DNA of 64,000 nucleotides, taken from contig NZ_MSZX01000002.1 of NCBI RefSeq assembly GCF_002021565.1, forward strand, positions 552,554 to 616,553. The letters run 5' to 3'. Positions 8,548 through 17,193 of this stretch are shown one piece after another (positions within the stretch are counted from its first letter, which is position 1; every line of letters begins with the position of its first letter). Under the pieces are notes generated by a model that ran no database searches, was not told where the DNA came from, and saw only the letters and a list, made by a program, of their open reading frames with translations. The position numbers were made by a program, and so were the translations under genes. The stretch is from Paenibacillus selenitireducens. GTDB lineage: Bacteria; Bacillota; Bacilli; Paenibacillales; Paenibacillaceae.

Positions 8548-9740
8548 TTGACGAGGCATTTTACGTCTTGGGCAGCCCTGCGCCGAATCGGCAGGATCGC
8601 GTGGGTACGCTGGCCGACCTTGGCTTCACATGGGCGGATCTTGAGGGTGATCCATATTGGATAGATCAATTGGTCGTGATCCAGCGGAATGTATATGAAG
8701 AATTGGAGTTGGCCTCGCAGCAGTTGTGGCACATTTTCGATAAGACAGTTCGGTTTACCTTGGGAAAGCATGACTTGTATCGGATGATGGGGATTCCTGA
8801 GGTACTATGGCATGGTTTGGACACACTTGAGATGGAGGAAGCAGGTGCGATTAGTCGGTATGCACGATTTGATTTTGCGATTTCAAATGGCGGTGACATC
8901 AAGCTGCTGGAATTGAACGCGGATACGCCTACCGGATATGTTGAAGCATCCGTGGTAACACCTTGGATGTGTGCCCAGTATGGTATATCGTCTCCGAATG
9001 AGATCATGAAACAACTTGTTGCAGATGCATGGGCGGTTGAGCAACCAGATACCGTCGCTTGCGTGGCGTACGGGATACATGCAGAAGATAGCGGGACGAT
9101 CGATATGTTGGCTCGACATAGTGGCCGGGAGATGGTTCATGTAGACTGTTTAGAGCTATGGGTGGATCAAGGCATACTAAAAGACGCTCAAAACCGTGTG
9201 ATCGAGCGTTTATTTGCGCTGTACCCGAAGGAATGGATGGCGATTGACGATGGCGGGGATGCCCTCGCTTATGCGATGGAGATGGAGCATGTGAAATTGT
9301 TCAATTCACCGCATGCCATCATCTTGCAATCCAAGGGTTTGCAAGCGTTGATCTGGGGGATGCATGAATTAGGTTTACTGTATACCGAAGAGGAGCATGC
9401 CATCATTGAACGGTATATGCTGCCTACCTATAATAAAGCGGTTTTTGACGGGAGCTACGTCTCGAAATCGATGTTCGGCCGTGAGGGCGGTTCGGTGCAA
9501 TTATTCGATCCGGCAGGGCAGCTGGAAGTGAAGGATGAGGCAGGATTTGATACGAGCCGCTATTTTCCACTGGTCTATCAAAAACGAGCGGATCTCGCAC
9601 AAGTGGAGCTGGATGCAGGAACGTTTCATTTATTGACCGGCATATTCGTGATCCATGGCAAGCCATGTGGTTTGTTGGGGCGTGCTGGCGGTTTGATTAC
9701 AGGAAATGCAAGTCATTTTGTTGCGTTGGGGGTGCAATAA
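8544..9740 (+). CDS. Glutathionylspermidine-synthase-like ATP-grasp ligase (YgiC/YjfC type)
   Basis: A 398-residue protein of the GSP_synth ATP-grasp family in the shorter, amidase-free form known from E. coli YgiC and YjfC. The family joins a carboxylate to an amine using ATP. Visible family features are a LLELNADTPTGYVEA segment (about residue 117), an acidic substrate/ATP region, KSMFGREGGSV (about 307) resembling the family's late nucleotide-binding loop, and a C-terminal GLLGRAGGLITGNASHFV. The full glutathionylspermidine synthase amidase domain is missing. Bacillota lack glutathionylspermidine as a known product, so the substrate is probably a peptide or protein. Overlap with the gene before and zero spacing to the gene after mark a tight operon. 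Confidence 0.85.
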   Translation: MIDEAFYVLGSPAPNRQDRVGTLADLGFTWADLEGDPYWIDQLVVIQRNVYEELELASQQLWHIFDKTVRFTLGKHDLYRMMGIPEVLWHGLDTLEMEEAGAISRYARFDFAISNGGDIKLLELNADTPTGYVEASVVTPWMCAQYGISSPNEIMKQLVADAWAVEQPDTVACVAYGIHAEDSGTIDMLARHSGREMVHVDCLELWVDQGILKDAQNRVIERLFALYPKEWMAIDDGGDALAYAMEMEHVKLFNSPHAIILQSKGLQALIWGMHELGLLYTEEEHAIIERYMLPTYNKAVFDGSYVSKSMFGREGGSVQLFDPAGQLEVKDEAGFDTSRYFPLVYQKRADLAQVELDAGTFHLLTGIFVIHGKPCGLLGRAGGLITGNASHFVALGVQ

Positions 9741-10439
9741 ATGAGTTTATATGATCAAGGACGACGACCTAACTCAGGTTCAGGGGATGGTAGAATTTTT
9801 AAATTCATTATCGGTATCGTTGGATTCTTCGTGATTATCGCATTCGCGACAAATGCATGCTCGAATCAGAGTAATGATGTGTGGGATGATTCGGCGATAA
9901 GCTGGGATACATCCGGAGCGGGATCCGAACAGCCTAATAACACCGTGCCATGGGATTATCGGATCCTGGAAGGTACAGTAGGCGATATTATCGGCAGTGA
10001 CATGACGATTCTCCCAGACAATGATCTGCTTGCAAATGACGATAATTATGCAACCGGAGATAAAATATGGACACTCCAAGCGATGGAAGCAGATATGACA
10101 CCGAATGCAGATGGCAAGGCGTCGGTATCGCTTACCCCTTGGACAACATTGAAATCTTACAAAACGGAGCAAGCGGCCAAAGATGATATCGATAAGCTGA
10201 AGATTCGGTTGAAGACAGAAGTGGATCTCGTGGGGGTGTATAAGACATCCTATCAGAATCAAACGAGACAATTCGCCGTACTGACGATGCCTACAGGTCA
10301 ACAAATCAAGCAGCCGATTGATGAGAAACAATATGATAAGCTGAAGCCGTTAAAAAAAGCATCTGTTGTCTTAGAAGAAGTACATGATTTCGGAAATTAC
10401 GATTTGGCGTATACCAAGTTTAGGGGGTGGGCTTCATGA
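9741..10439 (+). CDS. Membrane-anchored protein of unknown function in the ATP-grasp operon
   Basis: A 232-residue protein with a short Gly/Arg-rich N-terminus, one membrane segment at about residues 21-38 (FKFIIGIVGFFVIIAFA) and an acidic extracytoplasmic domain. A cysteine follows the helix (NACSN), but a proper lipobox is not present. The domain contains a region rich in Lys/Asp (KTEQAAKDDIDKLKIRLK). No family recognised. The ATG immediately follows the stop of the ligase gene, and the end overlaps the DUF350 gene, so translation is probably coupled. It may be the extracellular partner of the DUF350 membrane protein. Confidence 0.75.
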   Translation: MSLYDQGRRPNSGSGDGRIFKFIIGIVGFFVIIAFATNACSNQSNDVWDDSAISWDTSGAGSEQPNNTVPWDYRILEGTVGDIIGSDMTILPDNDLLANDDNYATGDKIWTLQAMEADMTPNADGKASVSLTPWTTLKSYKTEQAAKDDIDKLKIRLKTEVDLVGVYKTSYQNQTRQFAVLTMPTGQQIKQPIDEKQYDKLKPLKKASVVLEEVHDFGNYDLAYTKFRGWAS

Positions 10440-10825
10440 TCATATTTAATATTTTTATTAGTATTGTTGTCATTATTATATTACAATTACTGGGAATGGT
10501 CGTTTTTAGTTGGATGACACCCTACAATGATTTAGAAGAGTTGAAAAAAGGGAATGCAGCTGTAGGGCTCGCGATGGGTGGTAGGTTCTTCGGAACAGCG
10601 ATATTGCTTGGCGTATCAGCCTATACGAATGCATCAATCTGGCATATGATCCTCTGGTTCGTCGTGGGCTATGTCTGCTTAATCGTCTCCTATTGGGTGT
10701 TCGATTGGGTGACCCCTGGACTCCGGTTGTCTGAGCATTTGCAAAAAGGTAATTTAGCGGTGGGAATCTTACTTTGCTTCGTGTTTATTGGCATGGGCTT
10801 TGCGGTAAGCAGTCTTATTATCTAA
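10436..10825 (+). CDS. DUF350 (YjfL/UPF0719-type) membrane protein
   Basis: A 129-residue protein with four predicted membrane helices and the duplicated motif typical of DUF350: each half has a membrane helix pair joined by an ELKKGNAAVGLA / HLQKGNLAVGIL loop (about residues 36-47 and 100-111). Such proteins are encoded beside GSP_synth-like ligases in many bacteria (E. coli yjfL-yjfM-yjfC). The function is unknown; a role in membrane-potential or envelope stress is an inference. ATG at 10436 overlaps the previous stop and is preceded by AGGGGGTGG. Confidence 0.8.
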   Translation: MIIFNIFISIVVIIILQLLGMVVFSWMTPYNDLEELKKGNAAVGLAMGGRFFGTAILLGVSAYTNASIWHMILWFVVGYVCLIVSYWVFDWVTPGLRLSEHLQKGNLAVGILLCFVFIGMGFAVSSLII

Positions 10826-10855
10826 ATCCTTAGGTACGTACTGGAGGTGAGATTT

Positions 10856-11062
10856 GTGGGTAAAAAAACCAAAATAATTTTCAGTACGGTCGTTCTCGTG
10901 ATGATCTGGACCATCATGTTTATCTCTTTCGGATTTTCTTATCAAGCTTACTTATATGGAGGTCTGATCAGCTTGGTCACGGTGCTAGGTATATTGTCTG
11001 TTGAGTCAAGTATTGATAATAGCATTTATCTGAACAAGCTCCAGAATAAGAATAAATGGTAG
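10856..11062 (+). CDS. Small two-helix membrane protein, last gene of the ATP-grasp operon
   Basis: A 68-residue protein beginning with GTG (after GGAGGTGAG), with two predicted membrane helices at about residues 8-28 and 32-52 and a basic C-terminal tail. No family recognised. It is 30 bases after the DUF350 gene and directly before the terminator, so it closes the operon. Confidence 0.7.
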   Translation: MGKKTKIIFSTVVLVMIWTIMFISFGFSYQAYLYGGLISLVTVLGILSVESSIDNSIYLNKLQNKNKW

Positions 11063-11070
11063 TGCAGCAT

Positions 11071-11094
11071 AAAGGACCTCCGGGTCCTTTTTTT
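11071..11094 (+). terminator. Intrinsic terminator of the ATP-grasp operon
   Basis: AAAGGACC / GGTCCTTT 8-base stem (11071-11078 and 11083-11090), loop of four, then a run of T. Confidence 0.92.
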
Positions 11095-11319
11095 GGTCTA
11101 TGGAATTGTGTAACCCAATACATGTATCATAAGAGGGGTATCTCATAGTCAATTATGAAAGTTACGATTTATCATGAAATTAAGATCGAATTCGGATGGG
11201 AAATCCGATGGAAATGAACATTTTTACAACAATGTCGGTTATACTGAGTACAGTGGATATTGAACGATGCCGCTTAACTCAAGAGTCGGTTAGGGACTTT
11301 GGCGGAGGGGAATTACATA

Positions 11320-14300
11320 TTGGTTAGAGACGAGCAGTGGAATGGATTATGGCTGGAAGATCGTTTTTATTTCTATAGATGGGATTGGAAAGATGTAAAG
11401 GATATTGAAGATGAATTAGAGAGCATTCGCATGCGTGCGGAAGAGACTGGTGACCGCTTATGGAGACCTTGGGTTCAGCGAAGAGTGGAGCTCTGTTTTC
11501 CTCCGGGCTGGCAGACGGACACACCTGGGCAGGAGACTAGATCTATATTTGGTACGGTACGGGATGTTATCGGGTTTACATTACCGGCGCGCTCCATCGT
11601 TCAACTGTTAACGAAATCGGATTACGAAATCGAGTTACAGCAAGTGTTGGGATTGAAGGAACCGGGGCTGATCGGAAAGGATTTGCATTACTGGCGTCGA
11701 TGCGCATTATTCGCGCAAGATCTAATTACAAGAGAGAGCTGGGTCCCTGATGTCGAGATCGGGCTGAAGACAGGAAAGGCGATTTGGCGGCCGAACTTGG
11801 AACGTGAACAGGATATGGAGATCTTTTATCGACTTGCGGAAGGGATGTCTGCATCCAGCCTTGCCATGGTGGGGCGTGATGAAGCGAGACTTACGTGGCG
11901 CACGCCTGAGGAGGCGCTATTCTCCTTCCTTATCGCTATCGTAGACAGCAGCGTGCGCGATCGCATGAACCTTAAAGAACAACCTTGGAAAGATCTTGTG
12001 ATGCCTCGAGACATGCTGGAGGATCGCGTAGCTGCGATGTGGTGGAAATCGGTCAAATCGCCGCAAGCGGCTGTTAATTTCGCTGCGAGTACGCAGGAGA
12101 TCGAACAATTAGCAGCAGATATACAATCCTGGATCAAAGCGTATCATCCGCTGCGCTCTCCCCAAGAAACAGCAGAATTACGGTTAGGCGTTAGGCTTTC
12201 CGTTGATTCAGAAGAAGAACAGCAACAGGAGGATTTATCGCAACAACCGATATGGCGTCTTCACGTATTCCTGCAACCAGCAGATGATCTAAGTTTATAC
12301 ATTCCTGTGGAGGAAATTTGGCAGGAAGAACGGTCAGAGACACGTTGGTTTCATCGTCGATTTCGACATATTCAAGAGGTGTTGCGCAGAAAATTGAAAG
12401 AAGCATCACGCGCCTATCCGCCGCTAGGACGCTTGCTTGAAGTGTCTGAAGTGGATGGAATTGTGCTGAACACGCAGGATGCATATCAATTTCTATTACG
12501 TTATGCCCAGATTCTGATGGATGGCGGTGTTGTCGTTGAATTGCCTTCCTGGTGGACGGCTGCAGGTCGAAGAAGACTTGGCGTGAAATTGAGCCTTGCA
12601 AACCGTCTGGAGGCTCAGCTGGAAGAGGGATCTGCCAACGTGACACAAAGCCGGTTCGGGCTGGAGCAACTTCTTCAATTTGACGCCCAAGTCGCGGTGG
12701 GCGATGAACCTATTTCCTTCGAAGAGCTCGAAATGCTCACGCGGTTACAACAGCCGCTCGTACAATTTCGAGGTCAATGGCTAGAAATAAATCCTGCAGA
12801 TGTGGAGCGGGCTGTCCATTTCTTGAAGGACCGAACATCGGTTGAAATGACGCTGGGCGAACTCATGCATCTTGCAGCGGAAAGTACAGAGGGACTTGCG
12901 GAGTTTGATGGCATTCCCGTATCGGGATATGAGCTGCCAAGTCGTCTTCGTACCTTTCTGGATGGAGATTGGATGCTTCAAATGAAGGAGCGCGATGTTC
13001 CGGATAACCTTCATGGGACATTACGAACGTATCAAGTAACAGGGTTTCAATGGCTTGCATCCATGCGGGATCTTGGATTTGGTATCTGCTTAGCTGATGA
13101 TATGGGACTTGGGAAGACGGTTCAGATCATCTCTTTATTATTAGATACCGATTGGAATGCATTGCGAGAGGCAGCGCATCAGCAGCAAGCCGCGATGGGG
13201 CCTGCGTTAATTATTTGCCCTACATCCTTGTTAGGCAACTGGCACCGCGAGTTAGCACGATTCGCCCCTGATTTACGTGTCTATATTCATCACGGCAGTG
13301 CTAGGCCTCAGGAGGATGACTTCATTCGAGAAGTGCACGACTATGATGTTATACTCTCTACTTACAATTTGGTTGGCCGCGATGAATCTACATTCCGGAG
13401 ACTACGGTGGACGTACCTGATTCTGGATGAAGCACAGAATATTAAAAATGAGCATGCAAAGCAGACGCAGAGTATTCTAAGACTTCGCTCCGATTATCGC
13501 GTAGCGGTAACCGGGACGCCTGTAGAGAATCGTCTAAGTGAGCTATGGTCGATCTTTCGCTTCCTCAATCCCGGCTTCCTAGGGTCAGCATCGAATTTCC
13601 GTACCCGGTTCGCCCTTCCTATCGAACGGGATCATGATGAAGCCAAGATGGATCGATTGAAGCGGCTCGTAGCCCCATTTGTATTGCGCCGCGTGAAGAC
13701 AGATCCGAACATTAGTAAAGATTTGCCAGATAAGATCGAGACGAAGGCGTATTGCAACTTGACCAAAGAGCAGGCTGCGCTTTACCAGACGACAGTAAGA
13801 GGGATGCTCGAGCAGATTGAGACAGCGGAAGGCATGAAGCGCAAAGGATTTGTCATGGCGAGTCTGACGAAGCTGAAGCAAATTTGCGATCATCCGGCTC
13901 TCTTCTTACAGGACGAACAATCACACGAGAAGCGATCAGGTAAGATGGAGCAGCTGCTTGACTTAGTTCGCAGCATCCGAGATGCCGGGGAGGCCGTTCT
14001 GATTTTTACACAATATGTGAAAATGGGACATATGCTCGTGGAGCAGTTGCGTGCAGAGTCAACGCTTACGCCGTTATTCCTGCATGGAGGCGTACCGAAG
14101 AAGGATCGGGATACGATGGTTGAACAATTTCAACGTCCTGACGGTCCTGATATTTTTGTCCTTTCTGTAAAGGCGGGGGGCGTCGGGTTGAATCTGACGC
14201 GTGCGAACCATGTCATTCACTTTGATCGTTGGTGGAATCCTGCTGTAGAGAATCAAGCCACAGACCGCGCGTTTCGCATCGGCCAAACACGGAACGTTCA

Positions 14301-14505
14301 AGTGCATAAATTAATTTGCACAGGGACCTTGGAAGAGCGTATCGATGAGATGATTGAGTCCAAACGTGCGTTATCAGAACAGGTCGTCGGGTCAGGAGAG
14401 ATGTGGATTACCGAGTTGTCGACCGCACATTTGCGCAGTCTGCTCGAGCTTCGCGAAGAGGCGATTGAGGAAGAAGATTCCGAGAACGGGGAGTACGCTA
14501 CATAA
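11320..14505 (+). CDS. SNF2-family helicase/ATPase (DUF3670 N-terminus, YwqA-like)
   Basis: A 1061-residue DNA translocase of the SNF2 group. The N-terminal 500 residues look like the bacterial DUF3670/SNF2_N-associated domain. The SNF2 ATPase follows: motif I ADDMGLGKTVQ at about residue 592, motif II LDEAQNIKN at about 700, TGTPVENRL at about 731. The second RecA-like lobe has FTQYVKMGHML (about 895), HGGVPKKDRD and SVKAGGVGLNLT, and ends with DRAFRIGQ. TTG at 11320 is chosen for its GGAGGGG site nine bases upstream. Probable role: nucleic-acid remodelling in repair or transcription. It is a stand-alone gene. Confidence 0.92.
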   Translation: MVRDEQWNGLWLEDRFYFYRWDWKDVKDIEDELESIRMRAEETGDRLWRPWVQRRVELCFPPGWQTDTPGQETRSIFGTVRDVIGFTLPARSIVQLLTKSDYEIELQQVLGLKEPGLIGKDLHYWRRCALFAQDLITRESWVPDVEIGLKTGKAIWRPNLEREQDMEIFYRLAEGMSASSLAMVGRDEARLTWRTPEEALFSFLIAIVDSSVRDRMNLKEQPWKDLVMPRDMLEDRVAAMWWKSVKSPQAAVNFAASTQEIEQLAADIQSWIKAYHPLRSPQETAELRLGVRLSVDSEEEQQQEDLSQQPIWRLHVFLQPADDLSLYIPVEEIWQEERSETRWFHRRFRHIQEVLRRKLKEASRAYPPLGRLLEVSEVDGIVLNTQDAYQFLLRYAQILMDGGVVVELPSWWTAAGRRRLGVKLSLANRLEAQLEEGSANVTQSRFGLEQLLQFDAQVAVGDEPISFEELEMLTRLQQPLVQFRGQWLEINPADVERAVHFLKDRTSVEMTLGELMHLAAESTEGLAEFDGIPVSGYELPSRLRTFLDGDWMLQMKERDVPDNLHGTLRTYQVTGFQWLASMRDLGFGICLADDMGLGKTVQIISLLLDTDWNALREAAHQQQAAMGPALIICPTSLLGNWHRELARFAPDLRVYIHHGSARPQEDDFIREVHDYDVILSTYNLVGRDESTFRRLRWTYLILDEAQNIKNEHAKQTQSILRLRSDYRVAVTGTPVENRLSELWSIFRFLNPGFLGSASNFRTRFALPIERDHDEAKMDRLKRLVAPFVLRRVKTDPNISKDLPDKIETKAYCNLTKEQAALYQTTVRGMLEQIETAEGMKRKGFVMASLTKLKQICDHPALFLQDEQSHEKRSGKMEQLLDLVRSIRDAGEAVLIFTQYVKMGHMLVEQLRAESTLTPLFLHGGVPKKDRDTMVEQFQRPDGPDIFVLSVKAGGVGLNLTRANHVIHFDRWWNPAVENQATDRAFRIGQTRNVQVHKLICTGTLEERIDEMIESKRALSEQVVGSGEMWITELSTAHLRSLLELREEAIEEEDSENGEYAT

Positions 14506-14569
14506 TCTGTACATATGTGGAGAAGCTATAACAATTCATGTTTATCAGAGCTAAAGAGCTATAGGAGTG

Positions 14570-15364
14570 TTGAATAAACAAATGTTATCGTACCTCTCAT
14601 TGTTGCTGATGCTTACCCTCCATCCGGATACGCATGTGCCTGAGCTTGTGAAGGAAATTCCGGTTGCCGCTTCAATTGAGCACAAACCTTCGGGGAAAGG
14701 CCGCAATTACTACGAGTCCCGTGGCGAAGCCGTATGGGATGTTCCGATGAATCGCAAACTTGTAGCCTTAACGTTCGATGACGGGCCAGATCCGAATCAG
14801 ACGCCGGAAATCCTGGATTTATTGAAGAAATATGATGCGAAAGCGACGTTTTTCGTGGTAGGTAAAAAGGTGGCTCTGCAGCCTGAACTCTTGAAACGTG
14901 AAGCTAAAGAGGGTCATGAAATTGCGAACCATACGTATAACCACATCTATTTCAACTACAAAGTGCCGGTGAACAAGCTGGAAAAGGAAATTAGCGATAC
15001 GCATGCCCTAATTGCGAAGCACACGGGACAACAGCCGCATCTATTTCGCCCACCTGGCGGGATGTTCAATGAACAACTCATTCAATTGGCGAAGGAAAAA
15101 GGTTATCTCGTTGTGCTCTGGTCCTGGCATCAGGATACCAAAGATTGGCGTTCTCCAGGTGTGAATTTTATCGTCCAAAAGGTATTGAATAATATCCGCG
15201 GCGGCGACATTATCCTGTTCCATGATTGGGTGGAAGGTCCGAAGCATAGCCAGACGGTCGAAGCCTTGAAGATTATCTTACCTGCCTTACAGGAAAAAGG
15301 TTATTCGTTCGTCACCGTGTCGCAGCTGATTGAGACGAACAAAATCGTACCCGCTAAGAAATAA
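14570..15364 (+). CDS. Polysaccharide deacetylase (CE4/NodB), exported
   Basis: A 264-residue CE4 deacetylase with a hydrophobic N-terminal segment (about residues 5-17) and a catalytic domain from about residue 60. All main motifs are seen: TFDDGPDPNQTPE (catalytic Asp and metal Asp), ANHTYNHIYF (metal histidines H-T-x-x-H), RPPGG (Arg motif), and ILFHDW. It probably removes acetyl groups from peptidoglycan or another N-acetylated glycan outside the cell (PdaA/PdaB-like group). The start is uncertain: TTG at 14570 keeps a Lys in the signal region, GTG at 14567 overlaps the ribosome site, and ATG at 14582 is spaced 14 bases from GGAG. It follows the helicase by 64 bases and ends at its own terminator. 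Confidence 0.88.
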   Translation: MNKQMLSYLSLLLMLTLHPDTHVPELVKEIPVAASIEHKPSGKGRNYYESRGEAVWDVPMNRKLVALTFDDGPDPNQTPEILDLLKKYDAKATFFVVGKKVALQPELLKREAKEGHEIANHTYNHIYFNYKVPVNKLEKEISDTHALIAKHTGQQPHLFRPPGGMFNEQLIQLAKEKGYLVVLWSWHQDTKDWRSPGVNFIVQKVLNNIRGGDIILFHDWVEGPKHSQTVEALKIILPALQEKGYSFVTVSQLIETNKIVPAKK

Positions 15365-15374
15365 AACCGAAGCG

Positions 15375-15426
15375 AAGCACCTTCCTAGATCATTAGAGTA
15401 TGATTCGGGAGGTGCTTTTTTTGTGT
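15375..15426 (+). terminator. Intrinsic terminator after the deacetylase
   Basis: AAGCACCTTCC pairs with GGGAGGTGCTT (one G-T wobble) around a loop of about 26 bases, followed by a run of T (15415-15422). Confidence 0.85.
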
Positions 15427-15479
15427 TTAATTTACCAAACATTTACACTGCGGTAAAGCTGCGTTAACAATCGGCTGTT

Positions 15480-15620
15480 ATAGTGAATTTATGGAATTGA
15501 ATAGCAAATCCAAATGATTGGATCGGGATACAAGGGCAGAGACTATGAGAAAACCCTGAGGGCCGATACTCCTCTTCATGCTCTATAGCGGAAGTAGGTT
15601 TATTGCTCAGGGTTTTTATT
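15480..15620 (+). ncRNA. Structured leader or small RNA before the sugar ABC operon (unclassified)
   Basis: The 356-base gap before the transporter holds a hairpin ATCCAA-(4)-TTGGAT near 15510, then a long-range perfect stem AAAACCCTGAG (15550-15560) with CTCAGGGTTTT (15606-15616) enclosing 45 bases, ending in five T and ATT. A four-codon frame (ATG AGA AAA CCC TGA) overlaps the left arm. The arrangement fits an attenuator or a small RNA with its own terminator. I compared it from memory with common riboswitch and T-box consensus motifs and found none. Confidence 0.4.
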
Positions 15621-15720
15621 GTGGTCTCTTTTTTGTATTTCATTGGATTCCGGTACCGGTGATGAACGTCAAAACGACGTTTTTCATAGATTAAGCCCAT
15701 TTCTGAGAGGAGATTTACTT

Positions 15721-17040
15721 GTGAAAATGAAGCAATGGTTGTTGCTCTTGACGCTGATGATGTTGACCTTTACGTCTGTTATCGGTTGTTCATCCGATAG
15801 CAATGCGAAGGAGGAAGCCGTTACGGCTCCGCCCGCCCAAGAGGATACGACGCCGATCAAGATCCAGTACTGGCACAGTCATGACGAAGATCAAACGGCG
15901 GGACTCGACTACATGATCAAGGAGTTTAATAAGAAATACCCGTATATCACGGTTGAACCCGTGTTCCAAGGCGACTATGACGAGCTGCAGCAAAAGCTGA
16001 TGGCGGCCGTGGCAGCGAAGCAAGTTCCAGCCGTGACGAACGTGGAGGTCGCGAAAGTACCGAACTTCTCCGAAAGCGGCATGCTGGCAGATTTGTCGCC
16101 TTACATCGCTCGCGATAAGGTAGATCTGGGCGATTTTTCCTCAGGTATGCTGAAGGCCTACAACTATCAGGACAAGCAATTTGGCTTGCCGCTGATCGTC
16201 AGCACTTCGGTGTTCGTGTACAACAAAACGATGTTTGATAAAGAAGGCGTAACCCCTCCGCAAACTTGGGACGAGATTGAGTCGTTTGCGCAGAAGTTGA
16301 CCCAAAAAGAAGGCAATAAGACGACACGTTTTGCATTTTCCGTACCGGGCTGGTCTTCGTGGTATTATGACCCGTGGATTCTGAACGGTGGCGGATCGGT
16401 TCTGACATCAGACAACATGTCCGCCATCGATCAGCCTGACAGCATGAAGTTTATGAAAAAGTTCAAGGAATGGAAAGACAAAGGCTACATGCATATTGGA
16501 TACGGCAAAGGTGCGTCCGACACAATGCGGCAAATGTTCTTTGACGGTAAAATCGGGATGGTGGAGCACACGTCCGCGTTGATCAAATGGTACATGGAAA
16601 AAGCCAATTTCGAAATTGGGGTATCCTTCCTGCCGGGGGATCAAAAACGTATTTCGCAAATCGGCGGGGCCGGCATCGCGATGATGGATATGGCTTCCGA
16701 GAAAGAGAAGGAAGCGGCTTGGAAATTCGTGAAGTTTATGACCGAATCGGAGAACAACATCAAGTGGGCGGAATTTACCGGTTACCTTCCGACACGCAAG
16801 TCAGCGATCACATCGGAGGAAGGCAAACAATACTTCACGAAATACCCGCAATATAAAGCGGTGTTCGACAACTTTGACAACGTGATGCCTCGCGATCAGC
16901 ATCCGGCGTACGACGAAGTCAGCGATTTCTATAAAGAAGCGTTAGGCAAGGTCGTACTTGAGAATGCGGATGTCGAAGCCTCCTTTAAGGAAGCTGCTAA
17001 ACAGATGAACGACGTTTTGGCGGAATACGCCAGTAAATAA
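15721..17040 (+). CDS. Sugar ABC transporter, substrate-binding lipoprotein
   Basis: A 439-residue extracellular solute-binding protein of family 1 (MalE/UgpB type). The N-terminus has two Lys, a hydrophobic core and a lipobox SVIGC with the cysteine at about residue 23, so the mature protein is anchored to the outer membrane face. The binding-domain start IQYWHSHDEDQT is typical of the family, as are KQFGLPL and GLPLIVST-like segments. GTG at 15721 is used (GAGAGGAG eight bases upstream). The ligand is probably an oligosaccharide. It is first in an operon with two permeases, and a 12-base hairpin lies between this gene and the permeases. No ATPase is encoded, as in operons that borrow MsmX. 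Confidence 0.9.
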   Translation: MKMKQWLLLLTLMMLTFTSVIGCSSDSNAKEEAVTAPPAQEDTTPIKIQYWHSHDEDQTAGLDYMIKEFNKKYPYITVEPVFQGDYDELQQKLMAAVAAKQVPAVTNVEVAKVPNFSESGMLADLSPYIARDKVDLGDFSSGMLKAYNYQDKQFGLPLIVSTSVFVYNKTMFDKEGVTPPQTWDEIESFAQKLTQKEGNKTTRFAFSVPGWSSWYYDPWILNGGGSVLTSDNMSAIDQPDSMKFMKKFKEWKDKGYMHIGYGKGASDTMRQMFFDGKIGMVEHTSALIKWYMEKANFEIGVSFLPGDQKRISQIGGAGIAMMDMASEKEKEAAWKFVKFMTESENNIKWAEFTGYLPTRKSAITSEEGKQYFTKYPQYKAVFDNFDNVMPRDQHPAYDEVSDFYKEALGKVVLENADVEASFKEAAKQMNDVLAEYASK

Positions 17041-17107
17041 TGATGCGTTAACCCGTTAGGCAATTTCATGCCTGCTGCGTTATCCAGTAATTTATTGGCG
17101 GTTCGTT

Positions 17108-17135
17108 GAGAGGAGAGACATCGGTCTCTCCTCTC
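17108..17135 (+). other. Stable intra-operon hairpin without U-tract
   Basis: GAGAGGAGAGAC (17108-17119) and GTCTCTCCTCTC (17124-17135) form a perfect 12-base stem with a 4-base loop in the 153-base gap between binding-protein and permease genes. No T run follows, so it is more likely an mRNA-stabilising element that keeps the binding-protein message abundant than a terminator. Confidence 0.7.
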
Positions 17136-17193
17136 CTGTACGTCTAAGTCTGTCGCTCAGACCGACTACACTTGATGAAATTGAGGGATGAAG

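Noticed and set aside
8379-8771. Pro-rich minus-strand frame of 130 codons
   Set aside because: It is the shadow of the Gly/Ser-rich tail (PP/LP runs are complements of GG codons).
9780-10331. Long minus-strand frame of 183 codons
   Set aside because: It lies wholly inside a tight plus-strand operon gene, has no ribosome site and its composition is Cys/His/Arg-rich as in shadow frames.
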